50,590 nt of DNA, from positions 1 to 50,590 of the forward strand of contig CAJURT010000029.1 in the NCBI GenBank assembly GCA_910588875.1. Direction: 5' to 3'. The notes below the pieces were generated by a model. The model ran no database searches. It was not told the DNA's origin and saw only the letters and a list, made by a program, of their open reading frames with translations. This stretch comes from an uncultured Lachnospiraceae bacterium. GTDB lineage: Bacteria > Bacillota > Clostridia > Lachnospirales > Lachnospiraceae. Shown here piece after piece: positions 1 to 8,205 of this stretch (the stretch's first letter is position 1; the number at the start of each line of letters is the position of its first letter). The position numbers and the translations under genes were made by a program.

Positions 1-22
1 GACTGTCTCCCTCTTATATGTC

Positions 23-60
23 AGGGGCAAAAATCGCTATTTCCCGATTGCCCCTCTTTT
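23..60 (+). terminator. Rho-independent terminator of an upstream gene
   Basis: The arm AGGGGCAA (23-30) pairs with TTGCCCCT (48-55) and is followed by CTTTT. It probably ends a gene lying before the window. I see no gene and no convincing promoter between here and 150. Confidence 0.6.
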
Positions 61-149
61 ATACCAGACATGCCAAAGAGCAGGGATTTTGGCATGCTGC
101 TGAGGCAGAAAGAGACTCCGAGAGTACATCTGTGAGGAAAGGGGGAACT

Positions 150-974
150 ATGGCGAACAGGAAAATGTATGTGATAAGCGGGGGGATGATCCAGTGTGAC
201 CTTGCGAATATGGTATGCATGCCGGCATTGGGGAATGCCAAAAAACATGAGGTGAAGAGTATCTGGGCAGATTCGCCCATCACCTGCATGCTGATTGAAA
301 ATGAAGAAGGGCTGGTGCTGTTTGATACCGGCTGCCATCCCGATGCCATGAAGGGGCGCTGGGATGAAGGGAACCGGCTGCGGACACCGGTGTCTGTGGG
401 AGAGCAGGAGGGGGTGCTGGCGGCGCTTAAGCAATTGGGTTATTGTCCGGGGGATGTCAGATATATCGTTCTGTCACATCTTCATGAGGACCATGCGGGA
501 TGCATTGAATTTTTTCCTGAGGCAAAGGTACTGGTAAGCGACCGGGAACTGACCGGGGCGATGAGGCTCTATGCCCTCCATGGCGAAATGGGGGGATATA
601 TAAAAAATGATATCCGGGCCTGGCTGGAAAAAGAGATCAACTGGCAGCTGGTTGGGGACGAGGAGGAAGACCGGGAACTTTTGGAGGGGATCAGGATCCT
701 TAATTTCGGGGCAGGGCATACCTTTGGGATGATGGGGCTTTTGGTGGCTCTCAAGGACAGCGGGAATTATCTTTTGGTTTCTGACTGCATCAACACGAAG
801 GAGAATTATGGGCCGCCGGTACGTTTCCCGGGATTAGCCTATGATACGATTGGTTACCAGAAGACTGTAGAGAGAATCCGGAGGCTGGAGAAACAATACC
901 AGGCAAAGGTGTTGTTTGGCCATGATATCGGGCAATACCGGCAGCTGAAATTTGTGCCGGAGTATTACACATAA
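150..974 (+). CDS. MBL-fold metallo-hydrolase, N-acyl homoserine lactonase-like
   Basis: The 274-residue product is a metallo-beta-lactamase-fold hydrolase of the AHL-lactonase-like group. Visible zinc ligands are the HLHEDH motif (near residue 111), the histidine of GHTFGMMG, the aspartate of LVSDC and the histidine of LFGHD, so the metal site looks complete. There is no signal peptide, which suggests a cytoplasmic enzyme. I chose the ATG at 150 because AGGAAAGGGGG lies just upstream; the frame is open back to 18 but that extension has no ribosome site and crosses the terminator. It is the first gene of an operon with a sugar ABC transporter and a two-component system. The real substrate may be any lactone or ester; the AHL assignment rests only on family likeness. 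Confidence 0.85.
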   Translation: MANRKMYVISGGMIQCDLANMVCMPALGNAKKHEVKSIWADSPITCMLIENEEGLVLFDTGCHPDAMKGRWDEGNRLRTPVSVGEQEGVLAALKQLGYCPGDVRYIVLSHLHEDHAGCIEFFPEAKVLVSDRELTGAMRLYALHGEMGGYIKNDIRAWLEKEINWQLVGDEEEDRELLEGIRILNFGAGHTFGMMGLLVALKDSGNYLLVSDCINTKENYGPPVRFPGLAYDTIGYQKTVERIRRLEKQYQAKVLFGHDIGQYRQLKFVPEYYT

Positions 975-1025
975 TTGCTGCAGGATGGCGATACAGGCAT
1001 CATCCTGTTTGCGAAGGGAGGAAGG

Positions 1026-2516
1026 ATGAAGGACATAGTATTGGAAATGAAAGATATCCACAAATCCTTTGGCCAGGTGGAGGTACTTAAGGGGGTGGAT
1101 CTGACCTTGCACAAGGGAGAGGTTCTGGGGCTGATCGGAGAGAACGGGGCAGGGAAATCCACCCTGATCAAAATTCTCTGCGGCATTTATAAGGCCACGT
1201 CAGGGGAGATCCGTATCCATGGGAAAAGGGTGGATATCCCGGATGCCCAGGCGGCACAGAGGCTGGGCATCAGCACGATCTACCAAGAATTGAGCATAAT
1301 CCCGGAACTGAATGCGGCTCAGAATATTTTCCTTAACCGGGAGCAGGCAAGGGGAAAGGGGCTGTTTGCCGGCCTGCGGGAAAAAGAGATGGTAAAGGTG
1401 GCAGAGGAGATTTTATCCGGGCAGCTTAAGGTGAATATGGACTTGGGGATTCCCTTAAAGAGGGTGAAGCTTGCACAGAAGCAGATGGTGGAGATTGCCC
1501 GTACCGTGTATGCGGATGCCCAGATTATTATCATGGACGAACCCACGGCATCGCTCCAGGCAGCGGAAAGGGAGCAGCTGTTTAGGGTGATCCGGGAGTT
1601 GAAGGCCAAAGGGCGTTCGGTTATTTTTATTTCCCATCATCTGGAGGAACTTCTGGAAATCTGTGATACTATCCTGATTCTCAGGGACGGACAGAAAGCG
1701 GATGAGGCTCCGGCAGCTGAGTTTGGCATGGACCGGATTATCTCCGGGATGGTGGGCAAGGAACTGAAAAATAAATATCCCCAAAGAAAGAGGCAGCTTG
1801 GTGAAGTGCTTTTAGAAGCAGAGAATATTTCTGACGGGAAAGCCTTTGGGGATGTCTCCTTTGAACTCCGCCAGGGGGAGATCCTGGGGATTGTGGGCCT
1901 GGAGGGATGTGGGAAGAATGAGGTGGTCCGGACGCTGTTCGGGGAACGCCAGCTGAAGGCGGGAGCCATCCGGGTACGGGGAAGGGTTTACCGCAACAGC
2001 ATCCGCGGTGCCATGGCAGCAGATATTGGGTTCCTTCCGGCAGAAAGGAAGGTGGAGGGCCTGTTCTTAAAGCAGGATTTGGCCTGGAATATGTCTGTGG
2101 CATCCCTGAAAAAGCTTTGCCGCTACCGTACCATCCGCAAAGCCCAGGAGGACCAGGCAGCCAGGGATTTTATCGGCCGACTGAATATAAAATGCAGCGG
2201 GAGCGCACAGAGGATTGCTTCTTTAAGCGGAGGAAACCAACAGAAGGTGATGCTTTCCCGCTGGATCCTGGCGGATGCACAGGTTCTGCTTTTAGAGGAA
2301 CCCACCAGGGGGATCGATATCCATGCCAAGACGGAGGTTTACGAAACCATAGGCGCCTGTGTGGCAGAAAAAAAAGGGGTGATCGTGGTTTCCTCAGAGG
2401 AGGAAGAGGTGATCGGGATCTGCGACCGGATCCTGGTGATGAAGCATGGAAAGGTGGTTGCCGTACTGGAGGCAGCAAAAGCAACAGCAGAGGAGATCAA
2501 ACAATATGCAGTCTGA
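1026..2516 (+). CDS. Sugar ABC transporter ATPase, RbsA/MglA type
   Basis: This 496-residue protein has the two tandem nucleotide-binding domains typical of carbohydrate-importer ATPases. Domain 1 has Walker A GENGAGKST, a Q-loop in TIYQELS, Walker B IIIMDEPT and the switch histidine in FISHHLEEL. Domain 2 has the usual altered Walker A (GLEGCGKNE), an intact signature LSGGNQQ and Walker B LLLEEPTRG, so both look normal for the family. The start at 1026 follows GGGAGGAAGG. It overlaps the permease gene by 11 bases, so the two are translationally coupled. It should energise import of a monosaccharide or similar small molecule at the cytoplasmic membrane. No substrate-binding protein is encoded next to it. 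Confidence 0.93.
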   Translation: MKDIVLEMKDIHKSFGQVEVLKGVDLTLHKGEVLGLIGENGAGKSTLIKILCGIYKATSGEIRIHGKRVDIPDAQAAQRLGISTIYQELSIIPELNAAQNIFLNREQARGKGLFAGLREKEMVKVAEEILSGQLKVNMDLGIPLKRVKLAQKQMVEIARTVYADAQIIIMDEPTASLQAAEREQLFRVIRELKAKGRSVIFISHHLEELLEICDTILILRDGQKADEAPAAEFGMDRIISGMVGKELKNKYPQRKRQLGEVLLEAENISDGKAFGDVSFELRQGEILGIVGLEGCGKNEVVRTLFGERQLKAGAIRVRGRVYRNSIRGAMAADIGFLPAERKVEGLFLKQDLAWNMSVASLKKLCRYRTIRKAQEDQAARDFIGRLNIKCSGSAQRIASLSGGNQQKVMLSRWILADAQVLLLEEPTRGIDIHAKTEVYETIGACVAEKKGVIVVSSEEEEVIGICDRILVMKHGKVVAVLEAAKATAEEIKQYAV

Positions 2517-3471
2517 GAATAAGATTTGGAAAAAAATAGTGAATATTGACGGAATCGGAATTATTTTTGTGTACCTGGCGGTGTTTATTTCCCTCAGCAT
2601 TGCCTGCCCCAATTTTTTGAAATTTTCCAATATCATGGTGGGGATACGGCAGGCGGTCTATACGGCGATTGTGGGCTTTGCCATGACTTTCGTCATATCC
2701 CTGGGCGGGATTGACCTTTCCGTAGGTTCCACGGTGGGAATTTCAGGCATGGTGCTGGCAGCGATGATCCTGGGGGGACAGAACATTTACCTGGCGATAC
2801 TGGTGGTGCTGCTATTGGGGGCCCTCATTGGGCTGGTTAACGGGATTTTGGTGACAAAGCTGGGAATGGCATATTTTATTGCCACATTGGGGACCATGAG
2901 TATTTTAAGAGGCATGATTTATGTATACACCAAGGGCATTCCCCTGTACGGGCTGAAATATCCGGAAATTCAGTTTTTTGGGCAGGGATATATCGGGCCG
3001 GTGCCGGTTCCCATCATCCTTACCCTTCTGCTTTTGGCGGTTAGCTGCTATTTGTTTTACAAAACGCGGTTTGGACGGTATACGGTTTCCATCGGAAGCA
3101 ATGAGGATGCGGCACGGCTGGTGGGGATCCATGTGGATAAGATCAAGATACTGGTCTTTGTCCTCAGCGGGGTATTCTGCGCGGTGGCAGGGATTATCCT
3201 GGCATCACGGAGTGAGGCGGCAGTCCCCACAGCAGGAAATGCCTATGAGATGGATGCCATTGCGGCAACGGTGATCGGCGGAACCAGCATGTCCGGGGGA
3301 AAGGGCAATATGCTGGGGACAGCTTTGGGGGCGATCCTGATGGCGACAATCAAGAATGGCCTGAGCCTTTTGAATGTAAATACGTTCTGGCATCAGGTGG
3401 TAATCGGCCTGTTTATCCTGTTTGCGGTTGCCCTGGATGGATTTGCGACAAAGAGAGCGGAAAAGGAATGA
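2506..3471 (+). CDS. Sugar ABC transporter permease, RbsC type
   Basis: The 321-residue membrane protein belongs to the RbsC/BPD_transp_2 family. It has many hydrophobic segments and the family hallmark GGIDLSVGS after the second or third helix, plus GGTSMSGGKG near the C-terminus. Length is normal for the family (about 320 residues). The start ATG at 2506 lies inside the end of the ATPase gene, with GGAG about ten bases upstream. It would form the homodimeric channel for the 1026-2516 ATPase. The substrate cannot be read from the sequence. Confidence 0.93.
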   Translation: MQSENKIWKKIVNIDGIGIIFVYLAVFISLSIACPNFLKFSNIMVGIRQAVYTAIVGFAMTFVISLGGIDLSVGSTVGISGMVLAAMILGGQNIYLAILVVLLLGALIGLVNGILVTKLGMAYFIATLGTMSILRGMIYVYTKGIPLYGLKYPEIQFFGQGYIGPVPVPIILTLLLLAVSCYLFYKTRFGRYTVSIGSNEDAARLVGIHVDKIKILVFVLSGVFCAVAGIILASRSEAAVPTAGNAYEMDAIAATVIGGTSMSGGKGNMLGTALGAILMATIKNGLSLLNVNTFWHQVVIGLFILFAVALDGFATKRAEKE

Positions 3472-3476
3472 TTTAG

Positions 3477-5078
3477 ATGCTGAGGATTTTGATAGCAGAC
3501 GATGAGGTAAGCATAATCCAGCTGATCCGAAAGCTGATTAAGCCCGGCCTGCCGCATGAGATTGTAGGCGAGGCAACGGATGGTAAAAGTGCCCTGGAAC
3601 TGATTGAACAGAGGCATCCGGATATTGTGGTTACGGATATCCGGATGCCGGGTATCAGTGGCATTGAACTTCTGCGGGCAGCCCGGGAACGGGGGATACC
3701 GGCAGAGTTTATCATCATCAGCGGATACAAGGACTTCTGCTATGCGAAGGATGCGATCAAATATGGGGTGGCAGAGTATTTGATAAAGCCGATCCGGGCG
3801 GATGAACTGAACGGGGCTCTGGAAGCGATTGAGGAAAAACAGGGGGAGCGGGAAAAGCTGCAGACCAGGATTGCGGATATGGAGCAGGCAATTGCCCAGG
3901 ACAAGGCCAGGAAGCGGAGGGAGGTTATGGCCTCCTATGTGCGCCGTTTGGCAGGGAGGGCTGCTGAGGAGGCGGATTTTGCCTGTGCCTGGGAAGAAAT
4001 CTTTCACATACAGCAGGGGATTTTTGCGGTGCTGATTTTAAAGCTGGATGTGGAAGAGGCAGTGGAAGAGAGTTTTTTAAGCAGAAACCTGGAAGTCCTG
4101 GGAGACAAATATTACCGGGCTGTCCGGGAGGATTGCTTTGATGTGGAAATGTACTGCAAAGATACCCGGTGTTATCTGCTGATGCATATGGAAGAACAGA
4201 AGTACCCGGGGATCCTAAGAAAGGTGGAACTGCTCTTAAAGGACAAGATAACCCCTTACAATCTGTACCAGGTCAGCGCAGCAGCCGGCAGTGTGGAGAG
4301 AAGCACAGGGCGGCTGGAGAATGTTTTTTCCAGCGCGGATTATGCGATCCGGCAAAGGCTTGTTGGCGGAAGGGGAAAGCTGGATGTCTGCAATGAAAAA
4401 ACGGATTTCCGTATGCCGGTACAGCTTTCCGGGGAGGCGAGGCAGCAATTGGACCATATCCTTTTTGACAGGGACGAAACGGCATTCCGGGAGTGGTATG
4501 ACAGGGCTTATCAGGAAGCCAGAAGGCAATTCCGGGAAAATCCCTATTATCTGAACCAGTTTTTGGGGGCAGTGGCCTGTTATGCGGAGGCGGCCCTGTA
4601 TGCCAGGGATCCCCAAATAGGTGAACCTGCCGGAAGTTTTTGCCTTCAGGTTTTCAAACGGGCGGATTTTTGCTGTTCCAATGAAGAACTTTATGAGTTA
4701 TATGGGAAAATCGCCGCGGAACAGATGGAGAAGGCCAGGCAGATGCACAAGGATGGCGTCAGCCGCCCGATTAAGTGTATGAAACAGTATATTCAGGGGC
4801 ATTTTGCTGAGAATCTGCTGCTGGAGGAGATTGTGGGTGCGGCAGATTTATCCTATTCCTACGGGAGCAGTATGTTTAAGAAGGAGACAGGGCTCACGAT
4901 TACCCAGTACCTTACCCAGGTGAGGATGGAAGAGGCACAGCGGCTGATCCGGGAGACAAGCTTGACAATCAACGAAGTTGCCTGTAAAGTAGGATATACG
5001 GATACCAGATATTTCAGCAAGCTGTTTATTAAGACAGTGGGGATCAAGCCGGTGGATTACCGCAAATTTTATAGTTGA
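3477..5078 (+). CDS. Response regulator with AraC-type DNA-binding domain, YesN-like
   Basis: The 533-residue product starts with a receiver domain (residues 1-125) with acidic pocket ADDE and phospho-acceptor Asp54 in VVTDIRMPG. A long middle region of roughly 300 residues follows, and then two helix-turn-helix motifs of the AraC family at about 430-533, including the C-terminal signature VACKVGYTDTRYFSKLF. This is the YesN architecture found beside carbohydrate transporters in Firmicutes. It starts 5 bases after the permease, with AAGGAA inside the permease end, and stops 1 base before the kinase gene. The likely role is to activate transcription of this operon or a linked sugar locus in response to the kinase. 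Confidence 0.92.
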   Translation: MLRILIADDEVSIIQLIRKLIKPGLPHEIVGEATDGKSALELIEQRHPDIVVTDIRMPGISGIELLRAARERGIPAEFIIISGYKDFCYAKDAIKYGVAEYLIKPIRADELNGALEAIEEKQGEREKLQTRIADMEQAIAQDKARKRREVMASYVRRLAGRAAEEADFACAWEEIFHIQQGIFAVLILKLDVEEAVEESFLSRNLEVLGDKYYRAVREDCFDVEMYCKDTRCYLLMHMEEQKYPGILRKVELLLKDKITPYNLYQVSAAAGSVERSTGRLENVFSSADYAIRQRLVGGRGKLDVCNEKTDFRMPVQLSGEARQQLDHILFDRDETAFREWYDRAYQEARRQFRENPYYLNQFLGAVACYAEAALYARDPQIGEPAGSFCLQVFKRADFCCSNEELYELYGKIAAEQMEKARQMHKDGVSRPIKCMKQYIQGHFAENLLLEEIVGAADLSYSYGSSMFKKETGLTITQYLTQVRMEEAQRLIRETSLTINEVACKVGYTDTRYFSKLFIKTVGIKPVDYRKFYS

Positions 5079-5079
5079 C

Positions 5080-6051
5080 ATGGAACATGACTGGAAGAGG
5101 GAAACGGAGTTTATCAGCTGCAATACAGTTTTGGCATTTACAGGAAATGCAGTATTTTCTGTGCTCTACTTTGTGCTGCCTTTTTTGGCAGGTAAAATCC
5201 ATGGAACGCTAAGGCCCATGATGCTGGCGGGTATTTACCTGGTGGCGGAGATGGGCTTTTGTCTTGTTTATTTACAGCTTTTGCGAAGGCCGGTAAATCA
5301 GATGATGGAGGCGGTGAAAAGGGCTTCCCAGGATGAATATGAGGCGCAGAATCTGCGTTCCCAGGCGGAGATCTACGCACTGCAGAGCCAGATCAACCCT
5401 CACTTCCTCTACAACACATTAGATACGATCCGAAGCCATGCGCTGTTATGTGATGCCAGGGATATCGCGGCCATGACGGAGTCTTTGTCCACGCTGTTCC
5501 GCTATAGTATCTCGCGTCCGGGCGAGATGGCTACTCTAAAAGAAGAACTGGATAATGTGAAGAATTATCTTCTGATTCAGCAATACCGTTTCCCGGACAA
5601 GGTGGAATATCTGGTGGAAGGAACGGAGGATGAGGCAATTTTGAATTATCAGATGCCGATCCTTACCATTCAGCCGATTGTGGAGAATGCCATCCATCAT
5701 GGGCTGGAGATGAAGATTGGGAAAGGGCATATCAAGCTGCGGGCCATCCGGACGGAAGACAGGATTACCTTGCTGGTCAGCGACAATGGGCTGGGAATGA
5801 GTGAGGAACGGCTGGAACAATTGCGCCGGAACCTGGAGGGAACCAGAGAAGGGCAGGAGATGTTTTCCGGGGAGGAGAGGCGGAAAGGAGCAGGCATTGC
5901 ACTGGCCAATGTGGACCGGAGGCTGAAATTCTATTATGGGCGGCAGTATGGCCTGCGGATCCGGAGCACCTTGGGGGTAGGCACGATGGTTGAGATCAAT
6001 TTGCCCTTTGAAGCGGGGAAACAGAATGAAAAGAGAAATCGTCAGGGTTGA
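5080..6051 (+). CDS. Sensor histidine kinase, YesM-like, without extracellular domain
   Basis: This 323-residue kinase has two transmembrane helices in the first 70 residues separated by a very short loop, so the large extracellular sensor of ordinary YesM is absent. The His_kinase domain has INPHFLYNTLD, with the phospho-accepting histidine near residue 107. The ATPase domain has ENAIHHG (N box) and DNGLGM (G1 box). It should phosphorylate the 3477-5078 regulator. The lack of a sensor domain suggests that the signal comes from inside the membrane or from a partner such as the permease or the pseudo-ABC protein encoded next; that partner is my inference. It overlaps the next gene by 26 bases. 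Confidence 0.9.
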   Translation: MEHDWKRETEFISCNTVLAFTGNAVFSVLYFVLPFLAGKIHGTLRPMMLAGIYLVAEMGFCLVYLQLLRRPVNQMMEAVKRASQDEYEAQNLRSQAEIYALQSQINPHFLYNTLDTIRSHALLCDARDIAAMTESLSTLFRYSISRPGEMATLKEELDNVKNYLLIQQYRFPDKVEYLVEGTEDEAILNYQMPILTIQPIVENAIHHGLEMKIGKGHIKLRAIRTEDRITLLVSDNGLGMSEERLEQLRRNLEGTREGQEMFSGEERRKGAGIALANVDRRLKFYYGRQYGLRIRSTLGVGTMVEINLPFEAGKQNEKRNRQG

Positions 6052-7486
6052 AGGGCTGAAAAAGTCTATCCATGGAAGCCAGGTGCTGAACGGCCTGAAT
6101 CTGTCCGTCTATGAAGGGGAAATCCTGGGCATGACCGGCCTTAGCGGCTCAGGGAAGTCCATGGTAGCCCAGATCCTGGCAGGCAGCCGGGGCTTTGAGG
6201 AAGGTGAAATCTATATTGAAGGCAGACGGAGCGAGGGAGGAAGAAAGCCGGGGCGGCCTGGCAACGGCATTTACCATATCCGGGCAGTGCCGGATCTGTT
6301 CCCCTGCCTCACGATAGAGGAAAATGTCTGTCTGATGGAACCGGGATCCGGTGTGGGGGTTTTCCCTGCCCGGATGCAGCTGCGCAAGGTTAGGGAGGCG
6401 GCACATGCCCTGGGTATTCTCCTGGATACCAGGGCATCGGTGAACAGCCTTAGCCTGTATGAGAAGCACCAGGTTTCCTTGCTGCGGGCATTTTACCTTC
6501 ATGCAAGGCTGGTCATTGTTGACAATATTACGAATGATTATACCGAGGAGGAATTTCGCCACCTGGGAAAACTTTTGCTGGGATTAAAGAAAAAGGGGGT
6601 CAGCATTCTGCTGATTGAATCCATGCCGGAACTGGTGACTTCTTTTACGGACCGCCTGGTAGTCCTGCGGAACGGGAGGGATGAGGGGATTTTGTTTCGG
6701 GAAGAATACGGCCAGTATGACATCAATAAAATGATGTCCGGGGATTACCATCTCCCAAAAGCAGTGGGCAGGGTGGCGGTAAGCAGGGAGCAGGAGATCC
6801 TGATGGAGGTCTGCCGGATTCACGGCAGGGGATTACAGGGGTTGAGTTTCCATCTGAACAAGGGTGAGGTTGTAGGGTTTACCGATGAGGAGGATCCGCT
6901 TTGCACCAGTATCCTCCAATTGTTTTTAGGGGACGCACGTCCGGAGGCAGGAGTTGTCGTTCTGGAGGGGGAGCCGGTGAATATAAGGATGGGAAGGGAG
7001 AGTTTGATTGAATTGGGATTCGGATATGTGGATTTTTACAAAAGCAGTGTGTTTCCGCAGCTTTCCTTTAAGGACAATCTGACCATCACCAGCCTCAACC
7101 GGCTGACATCCCGGACCATGATCCATACCCGCCTGGAAAAACGGGTGGTGGAGGATCTGCTAAAAGCGCTGGATTTCCCAAGTGAAAACATCAAAAGGCC
7201 GCTGAGCGAGGTCAGCAAGCGGGAACAGCTGGTTGCTGCCCTGTATAAATGGATCCTGAACCGTTCCAAGGTGGTGGTGTTAAACAATGTGCTTTCCGGG
7301 ACGGACATGATTATGCGGAACATTGTGGGACAGTTTTTAAATGAATTGAGAAGAAGAAAGGCAGGGGCACTGCTTTTTTCTCCTAACACGCAGGAATTGT
7401 ATGAATTGTGTGACCGGGTCTATAAGGTGCGGGCAGGCAGGGTGGAGGATGAGATTGTGGTGGGGAGTGGGGAAGGCAGCAGATAA
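6026..7486 (+). CDS. RbsA-like ABC protein with degenerate ATPase sites
   Basis: The 486-residue product is built like an RbsA-type double ATPase but most catalytic positions are lost. Domain 1 keeps Walker A (GLSGSGKS), but the Q-loop glutamine is replaced (YHIRAV), the signature is unrecognisable (SLYEKHQVS), the Walker B catalytic glutamate is replaced (VIVDNIT) and the switch histidine is missing (IESMPEL). Domain 2 has no Walker A and has VVVLNNV in place of Walker B. The frame is intact and the gene is translationally coupled to the kinase gene, so it is probably functional in a non-catalytic way. It may bind ATP in domain 1 and act as a regulatory or sensing partner for the transporter or kinase. 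The ATG at 6026 was chosen for normal RbsA length. Confidence 0.85.
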   Translation: MKREIVRVEGLKKSIHGSQVLNGLNLSVYEGEILGMTGLSGSGKSMVAQILAGSRGFEEGEIYIEGRRSEGGRKPGRPGNGIYHIRAVPDLFPCLTIEENVCLMEPGSGVGVFPARMQLRKVREAAHALGILLDTRASVNSLSLYEKHQVSLLRAFYLHARLVIVDNITNDYTEEEFRHLGKLLLGLKKKGVSILLIESMPELVTSFTDRLVVLRNGRDEGILFREEYGQYDINKMMSGDYHLPKAVGRVAVSREQEILMEVCRIHGRGLQGLSFHLNKGEVVGFTDEEDPLCTSILQLFLGDARPEAGVVVLEGEPVNIRMGRESLIELGFGYVDFYKSSVFPQLSFKDNLTITSLNRLTSRTMIHTRLEKRVVEDLLKALDFPSENIKRPLSEVSKREQLVAALYKWILNRSKVVVLNNVLSGTDMIMRNIVGQFLNELRRRKAGALLFSPNTQELYELCDRVYKVRAGRVEDEIVVGSGEGSR

Positions 7487-7526
7487 GCATCCGGCGGCTC
7501 TGCCGGCAGAGGAGGGGGGATAAAGA

Positions 7527-8078
7527 TTGGAATTGGCAGAGAATAAAGTAGTTCTCCGGACAGTGGAAAGACAGGACAGAGGGATGCTGGAAGAATTGAT
7601 CCAGGATCCGGAGATTGCCAAAGTGACGGGAGGCTATCCCAGCCCTCCATCCTATGACCATCAGATGGATTGGTTTTGTGCCCGGGAAGGTTCTGCCTGC
7701 AACCTGCGTTATATCATTGCTGATAAAGATACCCCCCAGGCTGGCCTGGGGATTATCTTGCTTTCCCATGTGGATTGGGAAAACAAAACGGCAGAGATTT
7801 ATATTAAACTCAGGAAATCTGCCCGTGGAAAAGGATATGGGGAAGGCGCGGTAAATGCCCTGGTATCCTTTGCATTTTGCCAATTGCGCTTAAAAGTTAT
7901 CTGTTCCCATATATTGGAATATAATATGCCCTCCAGAAGGTTATTTGAGAAGTGCGGTTTTTGCCTAAAGGAGATACATAGGAGCAGGGCGGGCCAGGAG
8001 GGAAGCTGCAGGAATGTATATTGCTACGTGTTATGCAGCGGCGATTCCTGCTGCCGGGATGTTTCTGGCGGGGATTGA
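7527..8078 (+). CDS. GNAT family N-acetyltransferase, RimJ/RimL-like
   Basis: The 183-residue protein matches the Acetyltransf_3 type: an N-terminal VVLRTVERQD strand, the acetyl-CoA binding segment RKSARGKGYGEGAVNAL near residues 93-110, and the C-terminal NMPSRRLFEKCGF motif. The start is TTG at 7527, placed 7 bases after GGAGGGGGG; no ATG fits. It should transfer an acetyl group from acetyl-CoA to an amine on a small molecule or protein; the substrate is unknown. The C-terminal 25 residues are cysteine-rich, which is unusual for the family. It lies 40 bases after the signalling operon and may be a read-through member. Confidence 0.85.
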   Translation: MELAENKVVLRTVERQDRGMLEELIQDPEIAKVTGGYPSPPSYDHQMDWFCAREGSACNLRYIIADKDTPQAGLGIILLSHVDWENKTAEIYIKLRKSARGKGYGEGAVNALVSFAFCQLRLKVICSHILEYNMPSRRLFEKCGFCLKEIHRSRAGQEGSCRNVYCYVLCSGDSCCRDVSGGD

Positions 8079-8205
8079 GAGGCATGTACAATTTTACCGT
8101 CCTTGTTCATCTTTTCCAAATCCCTTGTCTTATGGGAGAGAACATGGTAGAATCAGTTTTACATGCCGAAATCCCATGGCATTGATGGACAGGAGGACAA
8201 AATTT

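Noticed and set aside
25..149. Upstream extension of the MBL hydrolase to 18
   Set aside because: The extra 44 residues cross a terminator and have no ribosome site, while the ATG at 150 has a strong one.
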